From positions 1 through 7,436 of the forward strand of contig JALZVC010000168.1 in NCBI GenBank assembly GCA_023301205.1: a stretch of 7,436 nt of DNA, read 5' to 3'. Positions 1 through 5,594 of the stretch are shown here, piece after piece. A program made the position numbers and the translations under genes. Every line of letters starts with the position of its first letter. Positions within the stretch are counted from its first letter, which is position 1. Source of the stretch: Flavobacteriaceae bacterium. GTDB lineage: Bacteria; Bacteroidota; Bacteroidia; Flavobacteriales; Flavobacteriaceae. The notes under the pieces were generated by a model. It made no database searches. It worked only from the letters and a program-made list of their open reading frames with translations, and had not been told where the DNA came from.

Positions 1-1
1 C

Positions 2-97
2 AGTAAAATGGCAACAGTAACAGCAATTGCTTTTGCATCTAATAGTGCATGGTTTGAATACAAACAACAACTATTCAATATGCTAATTAGAACTTAG
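2..97 (+). CDS. 3' end of a possible rightward gene, cut by the window edge
   Basis: A reading frame is open from the first bases of the window to a TAG at 95-97. It encodes 31 residues ending FNMLIRT. The first half is small and hydrophobic (MATVTAIAFA), followed by a polar stretch with aromatic residues (WFEYKQQ), so it could be the last membrane segment and tail of a larger protein. I do not recognise a family. The frame is short and its start lies outside the window, so it could be chance. Its stop overlaps by 11 bp the end of the leftward micro-protein candidate at 87-214, so if both are real they converge. Confidence 0.3.
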   Translation, partial: SKMATVTAIAFASNSAWFEYKQQLFNMLIRT

Positions 98-214
98 CCT
101 TGATAACCAATTCTTTCTGAAAGGTGAATCCTAAATCTACTTCAATCTGGAATTCACTTTGTGAAAAGATCGTCATTGTATTTAAAATTAAGAGCAGTAA
201 AAAAAAATCTTCAT
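87..214 (-). pseudogene. Candidate small secreted protein, frame broken at a run of nine A (T on the coding strand)
   Basis: An ATG at 214-212 begins MKIFF, then the frame runs through a run of nine T on the coding strand (199-207) and stops soon after. If the run held ten T, the frame would continue to a TAA at 89-87 and give 42 residues. It would have a good Bacteroidota-type signal peptide: MKIFF, a leucine-rich core, then IFSQ as likely cleavage site. A mature piece of about 23 residues would follow, with alternating hydrophobic and charged residues (FQIEVDLGF) and ending VIKAKF. Without the shift, only a 29-codon frame from an internal ATG (176-174) is left. It could be a sequencing error in the run, a phase-variable gene, a remnant of a longer outer-membrane protein, or chance. 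It lies downstream of the DUF6495-type gene on the same strand. I found no promoter of its own. I recognise no family. Confidence 0.33.
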
Positions 215-304
215 TAATTGTTGGTTTTACTTGACAAAAGTCTTAAGTTTTTTAAGTTAACATAAAATTATTCAAACCCAGCACATTTTCGCGTAAGCTA
301 AACC

Positions 305-775
305 CTACCCTACAAAGCGCTCAAAAAACTGATACAGGTTTCCTTTTGTGATGACAGCACCTTGATTGATTAAACCAAAGATATCTAAGTGCTTGTCGTT
401 AGAGAAATTCTTTTCTGAAGTAAAGAACTCGACACTATCGTCCATATAGTTTTGTTGTAACCACGTATATCCTTCTGCTGTGGTTATATCGATGTCCGGT
501 TGGTTTATTTTTAAGGATATTAAGCTCATCTGTACCTCGCCCACCTTAAACAAGAATAGCTGTTGTGCGCTAATGTTTTCTAAATAGCTTGACTTAGAGA
601 GCACACCTTCCCATACTAGGTCGCTAAAAATATCTAGCTCTTCTTCTGCTACCTCTGGCTTGTTTTTCTTTATATCTTCCCACTCCTCTCCAGTAATAGA
701 TTGTGTGGCTAAGAAGTTAATAAATTCTGGGTGCAGTTCTTCAAACTGCTCTTTAGTAAGTCTTGTATATTTCAT
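305..775 (-). CDS. DUF6495-type protein of unknown function
   Basis: This encodes 156 residues, soluble and acidic, with no signal peptide or membrane segment. It begins MKYTRLTKEQFEELHPEF, contains the blocks ELDIFSDLVWEGVLSK and FFTSEKNFSNDKHLDIFGLI, and ends with a GAVITKG stretch before the C-terminus. I assign it from memory to the flavobacterial family annotated DUF6495; no function is known to me. I chose the ATG at 775 rather than a TTG at 808 because MKYTRL resembles the family start and because the extra codons would be read from the terminator hairpin at 790-818. It lies 66 bp after rplI on the same strand, but the rplI terminator stands between them and ends only 14 nt before this start. 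Expression therefore seems to need read-through or a promoter I cannot see. No clear terminator follows its TAG stop. Confidence 0.8.
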   Translation of the reverse strand: MKYTRLTKEQFEELHPEFINFLATQSITGEEWEDIKKNKPEVAEEELDIFSDLVWEGVLSKSSYLENISAQQLFLFKVGEVQMSLISLKINQPDIDITTAEGYTWLQQNYMDDSVEFFTSEKNFSNDKHLDIFGLINQGAVITKGNLYQFFERFVG

Positions 776-789
776 TGGTACTGTTTCAT

Positions 790-818
790 AAAAAAGCCCT
801 CCTCGCAAGAGAAAGGCT
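790..818 (-). terminator. Rho-independent terminator of the rpsF-rpsR-rplI operon
   Basis: On the minus strand, AGCCTTTCTC (818-809) can pair along its full length with GAGGAGGGCT (804-795): ten pairs, two of them G-U, around a UUGC loop. A run of T follows at 795-790. It begins 23 nt after the rplI stop. The right arm contains GAGGAGG, which looks like a ribosome binding site but is best explained as hairpin stem, since the other genes here do not use such sites. The hairpin stands directly before the DUF6495-type start codon. Confidence 0.83.
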
Positions 819-841
819 AATATAATATGTAATAGAAAAGC

Positions 842-1297
842 TTATTTTTTAGCTTCTGCAACTACTTCAAAAGAAAGGGTTGACACAACCTCTCTATGGA
901 AGCGGATGCTAGCCTCATATTGCCCTGTTCTCTTGATGTTACCACCAGCAACTGAAATAAATTTCTTTTCAATATCTATTCCTTCTTTCGCTAATGCTTG
1001 TGCAACATCTGCGTTAGTAATAGAACCGAATAATTTATCTCCTTCGCCAGACTTTGCAGTAAGCTTCATCTCAACACCAGTAAGCTTGTCCGCCTGTGTT
1101 TGAGCTGTTTCTATTATCTTCTTCTCCTTGTAAGCACGTTGCTTTAACTTTTCTGCAAGTACTTTCTTTGCAGAAACGGTTGCTAAAACTGCGTGACCTT
1201 GTGGGATCAAATAATTACGTCCGTATCCATTCTTTACGATTACAGTATCATCTGTAAAACCAAGATTTTCAACGTCATTTTTTAATATAACTTCCAT
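842..1297 (-). CDS. rplI: Large ribosomal subunit protein bL9
   Basis: This encodes 151 residues, the usual length for bL9, a 23S rRNA-binding protein of the large subunit known to help limit frameshifting. The N-terminal domain (about 1-40) carries the diagnostic GYGRNYLIPQG at 24-34. A long charged connecting helix covers about 42-75. The C-terminal domain follows, with KLFGSIT at 88-94 and FHREV near residue 135. It is third in the rpsF-rpsR-rplI order, starting 13 nt after the rpsR stop behind an A-rich leader with no Shine-Dalgarno sequence, as is normal in Bacteroidota. A hairpin terminator follows 23 nt after its stop. Nothing in it looks damaged. Confidence 0.97.
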   Translation of the reverse strand: MEVILKNDVENLGFTDDTVIVKNGYGRNYLIPQGHAVLATVSAKKVLAEKLKQRAYKEKKIIETAQTQADKLTGVEMKLTAKSGEGDKLFGSITNADVAQALAKEGIDIEKKFISVAGGNIKRTGQYEASIRFHREVVSTLSFEVVAEAKK

Positions 1298-1310
1298 CTG
1301 TATCTTGTTT

Positions 1311-1607
1311 TTATTTTAATAAATCTGTTACGTAAGGCATTAACGCTAGGTGACGAGATCTCTTTACTGCTACAGCAACTTTACGCTGATACTTTAAAGA
1401 AGTACCTGTAAGTCTTCTAGGCAATAATTTTCCTTGTTCGTTTACAAAACGTAATAACCATTCACCATCTTTATAGTCTACGTATTTAATACCAGACTTT
1501 TTAAAACGACAATACTTCTTTTGCTTTGCAGTCTCTATGTTAAGCGGAGTAAGATATCTGATCTCTCCGTCTTTCTTTCCTTTTGCTTGTTCTTGTATAG
1601 ATGCCAT
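1311..1607 (-). CDS. rpsR: Small ribosomal subunit protein bS18
   Basis: This encodes 98 residues. bS18 sits in the platform of the 30S subunit, where it pairs with bS6. The first 20 or so residues are a basic, flexible extension, longer than in the 75-residue E. coli protein. The conserved core follows: KKYCRFKK at 30-37, [15 protein letters not shown] at 51-65, LTGTS at 66-70, and the basic helix [20 protein letters not shown] at 72-91. There is only one cysteine (C33), so this is the form without a zinc site. The gene begins 2 nt after the rpsF stop and is very probably translationally coupled to it. No ssb or priB gene lies between the two, unlike the Firmicutes and E. coli arrangements. 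Confidence 0.97.
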   Translation of the reverse strand: MASIQEQAKGKKDGEIRYLTPLNIETAKQKKYCRFKKSGIKYVDYKDGEWLLRFVNEQGKLLPRRLTGTSLKYQRKVAVAVKRSRHLALMPYVTDLLK

Positions 1608-1609
1608 AA

Positions 1610-1948
1610 TTATGATTTTTGTTTGTCACGAATACGTCTTCTTTCTGCCCAAGCAATTGCATGCTTATCTAACCTTACAGTTAAATAACGCATAACACGC
1701 TCATCACGTCTATAGGCCAATTCTAGCTCATTAATAACTTCACCTGGTACGGTGTATTCCATTAGGTGGTAAAAACCACTCTTTTTGTTTTGGATTGCGT
1801 AGCTTAATTTTTTAAGCCCCCAATCTTCTTTTGATATCATCTTAGCACCTCCAGAAACAAGAATATCTTCGTATTTCTTCACTGTTTCCTTTACCTGATC
1901 ATCAGATAAAACGGGATTTAAGATGAAAACAGTTTCATATTGATTCAT
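1610..1948 (-). CDS. rpsF: Small ribosomal subunit protein bS6
   Basis: This encodes 112 residues. bS6 binds 16S rRNA in the 30S platform as a heterodimer with bS18, encoded next. Recognisable blocks are YETVFILNP at 4-12, [20 protein letters not shown] at 41-60, and [16 protein letters not shown] near 78-93. The C-terminus is short and basic, without the acidic glutamylated tail of E. coli S6. It is the first gene of the operon; the ATG is preceded by AT-rich sequence with no Shine-Dalgarno site. A promoter lies at 2002-2032 and a hairpin at 1977-1997 in the leader. In many bacteria the S6:S18 complex represses its own mRNA through a leader hairpin; whether that holds here is not shown. Confidence 0.97.
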   Translation of the reverse strand: MNQYETVFILNPVLSDDQVKETVKKYEDILVSGGAKMISKEDWGLKKLSYAIQNKKSGFYHLMEYTVPGEVINELELAYRRDERVMRYLTVRLDKHAIAWAERRRIRDKQKS

Positions 1949-1976
1949 AAATATAAATCTTAAATATTGGATTAAT

Positions 1977-1997
1977 CTCTCAGTACTTTACCAAGAG
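1977..1997 (-). promoter_or_regulatory. Hairpin at the 5' end of the rpsF leader
   Basis: On the minus strand CTCTTGGTA (1997-1989) pairs with TACTGAGAG (1985-1977) over nine pairs, two of them G-U, closing a three-base AAG loop. The predicted transcription start of the rpsF promoter falls at about 1995-1998, so the mRNA would begin with this stem. It may protect the 5' end or be a control site for the operon. I do not see the CCGA signature of the known S6:S18 leader motif, so I do not claim it is that element. Confidence 0.45.
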
Positions 1998-2001
1998 CGT
2001 G

Positions 2002-2032
2002 CAAAAATACTATATTTTATAGAATCTGCAAA
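2002..2032 (-). promoter_or_regulatory. Promoter of the rpsF-rpsR-rplI operon (Bacteroidota type)
   Basis: On the minus strand there is TTTG (2032-2029), 19 bp, then TATTTTTG (2009-2002). Both boxes and their spacing match the Bacteroidota primary-sigma pattern TTTG / 19 bp / TAnnTTTG exactly. Transcription would start near 1995-1998 and leave a leader of about 47-50 nt before rpsF. Confidence 0.75.
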
Positions 2033-2067
2033 CCCTAAAAACACTATTTAATTATCATCGATAAAAA

Positions 2068-2095
2068 GATTAAATGAATGGTTTTTACGATTAAA
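2068..2095. repeat. Pair of direct repeats GATTAAA, 21 bp apart, upstream of the LytTR gene
   Basis: GATTAAA occurs at 2068-2074 and again at 2089-2095, a 21-bp period that puts both copies on the same face of the helix. An inverted copy of CGATTAA lies at 2113-2119, inside the promoter spacer. LytTR-family regulators are known to bind pairs of short direct repeats about two helical turns apart, so this could be a self-regulation site ending 11 bp before the -33 box. The repeats are short and AT-rich, so chance is a real alternative. Confidence 0.3.
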
Positions 2096-2106
2096 GTTAA
2101 ATAACC

Positions 2107-2137
2107 TTGCTCTTAATCGATTTTTTGCCTATAATTG
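2107..2137 (+). promoter_or_regulatory. Promoter of the LytTR response regulator gene
   Basis: TTG (2107-2109), 20 bp, then TATAATTG (2130-2137). This fits the Bacteroidota TTG / TAnnTTTG pattern with one mismatch in the second box. Transcription would start near 2142-2145, leaving a leader of about 15-18 nt. That supports the GTG at 2160 as the start codon. Confidence 0.6.
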
Positions 2138-2159
2138 TAATACCTAAACCTAAATAATT

Positions 2160-2873
2160 GTGGATAAACCGCTATTAAAATGTGCAGTTGTAGACGATTC
2201 AACGCTACAACGCCTTTCTATTGTTAAATTAATAGAAAATCATCCCTCTCTGCAACTTGTTGCAGAATATAATAATGCTATTGAAGCAAAAATGGGCCTT
2301 GCGACTTCAGATATAGAGTTAATCTTTTTAGATATCGAGATGCCAATTCTTTCTGGGTTTGATCTTCTTGACGATCTTACTGTAAAACCGCAAATCATTT
2401 TTGTTACAGGTAAAACTAAATATGCCTTCAAAGCATTTGATTATGATGCCGTAGATTATTTAAGAAAACCTATCTCTAAGGAACGTTTTTTAAATGCAGT
2501 CCATAAAGCATTGACTAACCATAAATTAAAAAATGATGATGGCTTTGATGATGAAGATTTCATATTTGTAAAGAGTAATCTTAAAAAACGTAAAGTTTTC
2601 CTTAATGAACTTAGATATATTGAAGCCTTAGGAGATTACGTAAAGTTAGTAACAGAACACGATGCCTTAGTAGTATTATCTACCATGAAAGCATTTGAAG
2701 CGCTATTACCTAAAGAGCGTTTTTTACGAATTCACAAATCGTATATCGTAAATCTTGATAAAGTAGAACGCTATAATAGTAAAGTGATTGAGCTAGACAC
2801 AGAACAATTACCTTTAAGTCGAAATAGGAAATCTCAGTTAATAGAGGCACTTGCCGACTCAATGAAAGGTTAA
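2160..2873 (+). CDS. LytTR-family DNA-binding response regulator
   Basis: This encodes 237 residues, a cytoplasmic two-domain regulator of normal length. The receiver domain (about 7-120) has the acidic pair D12-D13, phosphoacceptor D58 in FLDIEMP, T83 in FVTG and K103 in LRKP, so it should be phosphorylated normally. An acidic linker (NDDGFDDEDF, about 125-134) leads to a LytTR DNA-binding domain (about 135-232) with RYIEALGDYVKL, the FLRIHKSYIVN block at 188-198 and PLSR at 218-221. The start is GTG; an in-frame TAA nine bases upstream leaves little room for another. It is divergent from rpsF and has its own promoter. No histidine kinase lies beside it in this window. Close relatives act in many pathways, so I cannot say which genes it controls; the repeats at 2068-2095 are a candidate own-promoter site. 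Confidence 0.93.
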   Translation: MDKPLLKCAVVDDSTLQRLSIVKLIENHPSLQLVAEYNNAIEAKMGLATSDIELIFLDIEMPILSGFDLLDDLTVKPQIIFVTGKTKYAFKAFDYDAVDYLRKPISKERFLNAVHKALTNHKLKNDDGFDDEDFIFVKSNLKKRKVFLNELRYIEALGDYVKLVTEHDALVVLSTMKAFEALLPKERFLRIHKSYIVNLDKVERYNSKVIELDTEQLPLSRNRKSQLIEALADSMKG

Positions 2874-2890
2874 TCCTTTAAACTAAATTT

Positions 2891-2941
2891 AAATTTCTTT
2901 CTTCCGAAATTTTAAAATTTCGGAAGAAAGAAATTTTTTTT
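2891..2941. terminator. Perfect 46-bp palindrome with a T run: terminator between convergent lytTR and priA
   Basis: Two arms of 23 bp, 2891-2913 and 2914-2936, are perfect reverse complements with no spacer. The core of each arm contains CTTTCTTCCG or its complement. On the plus strand a run of eight T (2934-2941) follows, making a strong terminator for the LytTR gene, whose stop is 17 bp upstream. In the priA direction the hairpin comes 25 nt after the stop but is followed by AAATTTAGTT rather than a clean T run, so termination there is probably weaker. Confidence 0.87.
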
Positions 2942-2961
2942 GTCCAAGTGTTACAGGATAT

Positions 2962-5430
2962 TTAAAAATTATCTACATCTATCGTAAGGCGCACCGATGT
3001 AAAATCTTTGATGCCATTAAAACTGCGGATAACGGTGTCAATTACTTTTTTAGTTTTTACCAAAGATTGTTCTTTGGGTATTTTCACTAGAATATTAGTA
3101 ATATATAAATTACGAACACGTGATACAGGTGGTGGTTCTGGGCCTAATACGTTCTTATTTAATTGGGTGCGTAATGCCGCACCAAACCACAATGCTGCCT
3201 TATCTAATTTCTGAAAGTTTTTATCGCGACACGTAATCTTTACCATTCTATAATAAGGAGGGTATTTAAATTGGTAGCGTTCATCTGTTTGCTCCTTGTA
3301 CATTGAAACGTAATCATGCTGACTTACTTGTTGTAGTATTTGGTGCAAAGGATTATAACTCTGTATAATAACCTTCCCTCTTTTTTCTGTTCTTCCTGCC
3401 CTACCCGCTACTTGTTGTAGTAACTGGAAACTACGCTCGTGTGCTCTAAAATCTGGAAAATTTAACAAGTTATCAGCGTTTAAAACACCTACTAGACGTA
3501 CATTTCTAAAATCTAAACCCTTGGCAACCATTTGCGTACCAATTAAAATATCAATTTCTTGATTTTCTAATTTGTCTATAAGCTTAGCATAAGCGTGCTT
3601 CCCTCTAGTGGTATCTTGATCCATACGCGCTACATTATGCTCCGGAAAAAGTGTCTTTACTTCTGCTTCAATTTGCTCAGTACCAAAACCTTTATTGTCT
3701 AAGGTTTCACTGCCACAGGCTACACAAGATTTTGGCATTACCATATGATAACCACAATAATGACATCTTAATTCATTTTTATATTGATGAAAAGTTAAAC
3801 TCACATCACAATTAGGACATTGGGGTGATGTACCACAAGTAGTACATTCTATTACAGGAGAAAATCCACGTCTGTTTTGAAAAAGAATGACTTGCTCCCC
3901 TTGTTCTACTATTATTTTTATTTCTTCTATCAAGCGATCACTAAAATGACCTGTCATTTTCTTTTTACGATACTTATCTCTAATATCTACCAGTTCAATC
4001 TCTGGCATTTGCACATTATTAAAACGTTTAGATAAAGTGACCAATCCGTATTTATCAGTCTTTGCGTTAAAAAAGGACTCTAAAGACGGGGTCGCAGAGC
4101 CTAGTAACGTTTTAGCGCTGTGTATAGAAGCTAGCACAATGGCACTATCTCTACCGTGATACCTTGGTGCTGGGCTATACTGTTTAAATGAAGGTTCGTG
4201 TTCTTCATCAACGATAATCAAACCTAAATTAGAAAACGGCAAGAACAACGAAGAACGGGCACCTAGAATAATTTGAGCTTTCGGCTTGGCGTACATTACA
4301 TTATTCCAGACCTCTACGCGCTCATTTAGCGAGTATTTAGAATGATACACAGATACAAGTTCGCCAAAATAATGCTGTAATCTAGAGATTAACTGAGTAG
4401 TCAATCCTATTTCTGGCAACATATACAACACCTGCTTCCCTTCTTTTACGGCTTGCTCAATAAGTTTTACATATACTTCTGTTTTACCGCTTGATGTGAC
4501 ACCATGTAATAGCACTATTTGGTGTTTCTGAAACGCCTCTTTCATCTCACTTAGCGCTGTTTCTTGAGCACTTGACAAAACTTTAGTCGCTTGCGCCTCT
4601 TCCCCTTCATACTGTACTCGATCTTTTTGAATAAAATATTCTTCAAGAATTTCTTTATCAATCAATGCTTTTATTACCGAAGCTGTTGCTTCACTTTTCT
4701 TTTGCAACGTTATGGTATCGACAGGCTTATTACTTTGACCCGTGAGCATAAACAATGTCATTAAAACGGCTTTCTGCTTAGGTGCTCTTTCTAAAGTTTC
4801 TAATAACTCTCGCAAGGATTCTTCTGCAGTATACTTTCTTTTAAGCTTTACATAACGTCTAAGCTTTGGCGTATATTTTTCTGTGAGTTCTTCTTCTACA
4901 GCAATGATTTCTTTATCTAACAGTTGGTGCATCACTTTCACCACGTTATTCCTGCTAAGAATAGCTCGTAAATCATTTATATGAAGAACTGATTGTAACT
5001 GCAAGGCTTCAAAAATCAAGAACTGTTCATCTGTAAGTTCTTTTTCTATTTCTTGAAGTTCTTCTGTAGTCTTATTTACAAGGTTTAATGTAATTTTTGT
5101 TTCACTCTCAAGTAGGAAAGCACTAGGCAAGGCAGCTTTAACGACTTCTCCTAGTGTACACATATAGTAAGAAGCCATCCATTGCCAATGTGTAACCTGT
5201 TTTTCTGTGATGATAGCTTTCTCATCAAGAATATGATCTATAGATTTTGTTTCGTAACCCTGAGGAGCTTGGTCGTGTACTTGAAAAACAATAGCTGTAT
5301 ACACCTTAGATTTACCAAAAGGTACCGCCACACGAAACCCCTGCTTTAAAAAAGCAGCTTCGTCTTTGTTTACAGCGTACGTAAACGTCTGTTTTAAAGG
5401 TATAGGTAATATGACATCGATGAAGTACAA
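2962..5430 (-). CDS. priA: Primosomal replication restart helicase PriA
   Basis: This encodes 822 residues. PriA recognises stalled forks, unwinds the lagging strand 3'-to-5' using ATP and allows the replicative helicase to be reloaded. Domains in order: N-terminal 3'-DNA-binding domain (about 1-105), winged-helix and linker region (about 110-285), helicase lobe 1 with GVTSSGKT at 310-317 (Walker lysine K316), DEEH at 408-411 and GSATPS at 444-449. Next come two zinc-binding clusters with eight cysteines (C529, C532, C538, C541, C556, C559, C569, C572), lobe 2 with IGTQMVAKGLDF at 630-641 and QQVAGRAGR at 672-680, and the C-terminal domain. All catalytic and metal residues are present. It is about 90 residues longer than E. 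coli PriA, mostly before the helicase core. The start is TTG: MYFIDVILPIPL is the family N-terminus, no in-frame ATG lies upstream before a TGA, and a 7-bp tandem repeat abuts it. Confidence 0.97.
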   Translation of the reverse strand: MYFIDVILPIPLKQTFTYAVNKDEAAFLKQGFRVAVPFGKSKVYTAIVFQVHDQAPQGYETKSIDHILDEKAIITEKQVTHWQWMASYYMCTLGEVVKAALPSAFLLESETKITLNLVNKTTEELQEIEKELTDEQFLIFEALQLQSVLHINDLRAILSRNNVVKVMHQLLDKEIIAVEEELTEKYTPKLRRYVKLKRKYTAEESLRELLETLERAPKQKAVLMTLFMLTGQSNKPVDTITLQKKSEATASVIKALIDKEILEEYFIQKDRVQYEGEEAQATKVLSSAQETALSEMKEAFQKHQIVLLHGVTSSGKTEVYVKLIEQAVKEGKQVLYMLPEIGLTTQLISRLQHYFGELVSVYHSKYSLNERVEVWNNVMYAKPKAQIILGARSSLFLPFSNLGLIIVDEEHEPSFKQYSPAPRYHGRDSAIVLASIHSAKTLLGSATPSLESFFNAKTDKYGLVTLSKRFNNVQMPEIELVDIRDKYRKKKMTGHFSDRLIEEIKIIVEQGEQVILFQNRRGFSPVIECTTCGTSPQCPNCDVSLTFHQYKNELRCHYCGYHMVMPKSCVACGSETLDNKGFGTEQIEAEVKTLFPEHNVARMDQDTTRGKHAYAKLIDKLENQEIDILIGTQMVAKGLDFRNVRLVGVLNADNLLNFPDFRAHERSFQLLQQVAGRAGRTEKRGKVIIQSYNPLHQILQQVSQHDYVSMYKEQTDERYQFKYPPYYRMVKITCRDKNFQKLDKAALWFGAALRTQLNKNVLGPEPPPVSRVRNLYITNILVKIPKEQSLVKTKKVIDTVIRSFNGIKDFTSVRLTIDVDNF

Positions 5431-5433
5431 AGT

Positions 5434-5460
5434 TTGTGAGTTGTGAGTTGTGAGTTGTGA
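5434..5460. repeat. 7-bp tandem repeat TTGTGAG directly upstream of priA
   Basis: Three full copies of TTGTGAG and six bases of a fourth run from 5434 to 5460. On the coding strand the repeat reads as CTCACAA units ending 3 nt before the TTG start of priA. It would lie in the 5' leader of the mRNA. Loss or gain of copies by slippage would change the leader length in 7-nt steps without touching the protein. Confidence 0.8.
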
Positions 5461-5538
5461 AATTAATCAAGCCTATGATAAACAAAAAGTTTAACCTCTA
5501 TATTTTATAAACATTCTAATTATATGCCAATAACGTGC

Positions 5539-5567
5539 AAAAAAAAGACAATCATAAATTGATTGTC
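5539..5567 (-). terminator. Rho-independent terminator after the DUF2147 gene
   Basis: On the minus strand GACAATCA (5567-5560) and TGATTGTC (5554-5547) form a perfect 8-bp stem around a 5-nt loop, followed by eight T (5546-5539). It starts 27 nt after the DUF2147 stop and closes the yihY / CHI-like / DUF2147 transcript before priA on the same strand. The stem also has a GTTTTT tail on the plus strand, but no gene ends there in that direction. Confidence 0.88.
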
Positions 5568-5594
5568 GTTTTTAATATTTCAGAAAAAATAGAA

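Noticed and set aside
242..256. Short inverted repeat CTTAA / TTAAG after the DUF6495-type gene as its terminator
   Set aside because: Only five A-T-rich pairs with no following T run on the minus strand.
800..806. GAGGAGG as a strong Shine-Dalgarno site
   Set aside because: It is the 3' arm of the terminator stem, and no other gene here uses such a site; kept only as a possibility in the findings.
806..808. TTG start giving the DUF6495-type protein 11 extra residues
   Set aside because: The extra codons are made by the terminator stem and T run, and the family start MKYTRL lies at 775.
906..1103. Rightward frame of 65 codons inside rplI
   Set aside because: Lies wholly antisense to a well-conserved ribosomal protein gene; composition (Ser, Ala, Pro rich) is that of a shadow frame and it has no promoter.
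1949..2159. A non-coding RNA gene or riboswitch in the rpsF-lytTR gap
   Set aside because: The gap is accounted for by two promoters, a short hairpin and AT-rich sequence; no known aptamer is recognisable.
2240..2431. Leftward frame of 63 codons inside the LytTR gene
   Set aside because: Antisense to the receiver domain, with no family features.
3008..3214. Rightward frame of 68 codons inside priA
   Set aside because: Antisense to the conserved C-terminal part of PriA; no recognisable domain.
5468..5475. TAGGCTTG on the minus strand as a -7 box for priA
   Set aside because: One mismatch to TAnnTTTG but no TTG at 17-23 bp upstream, so not called as a promoter.
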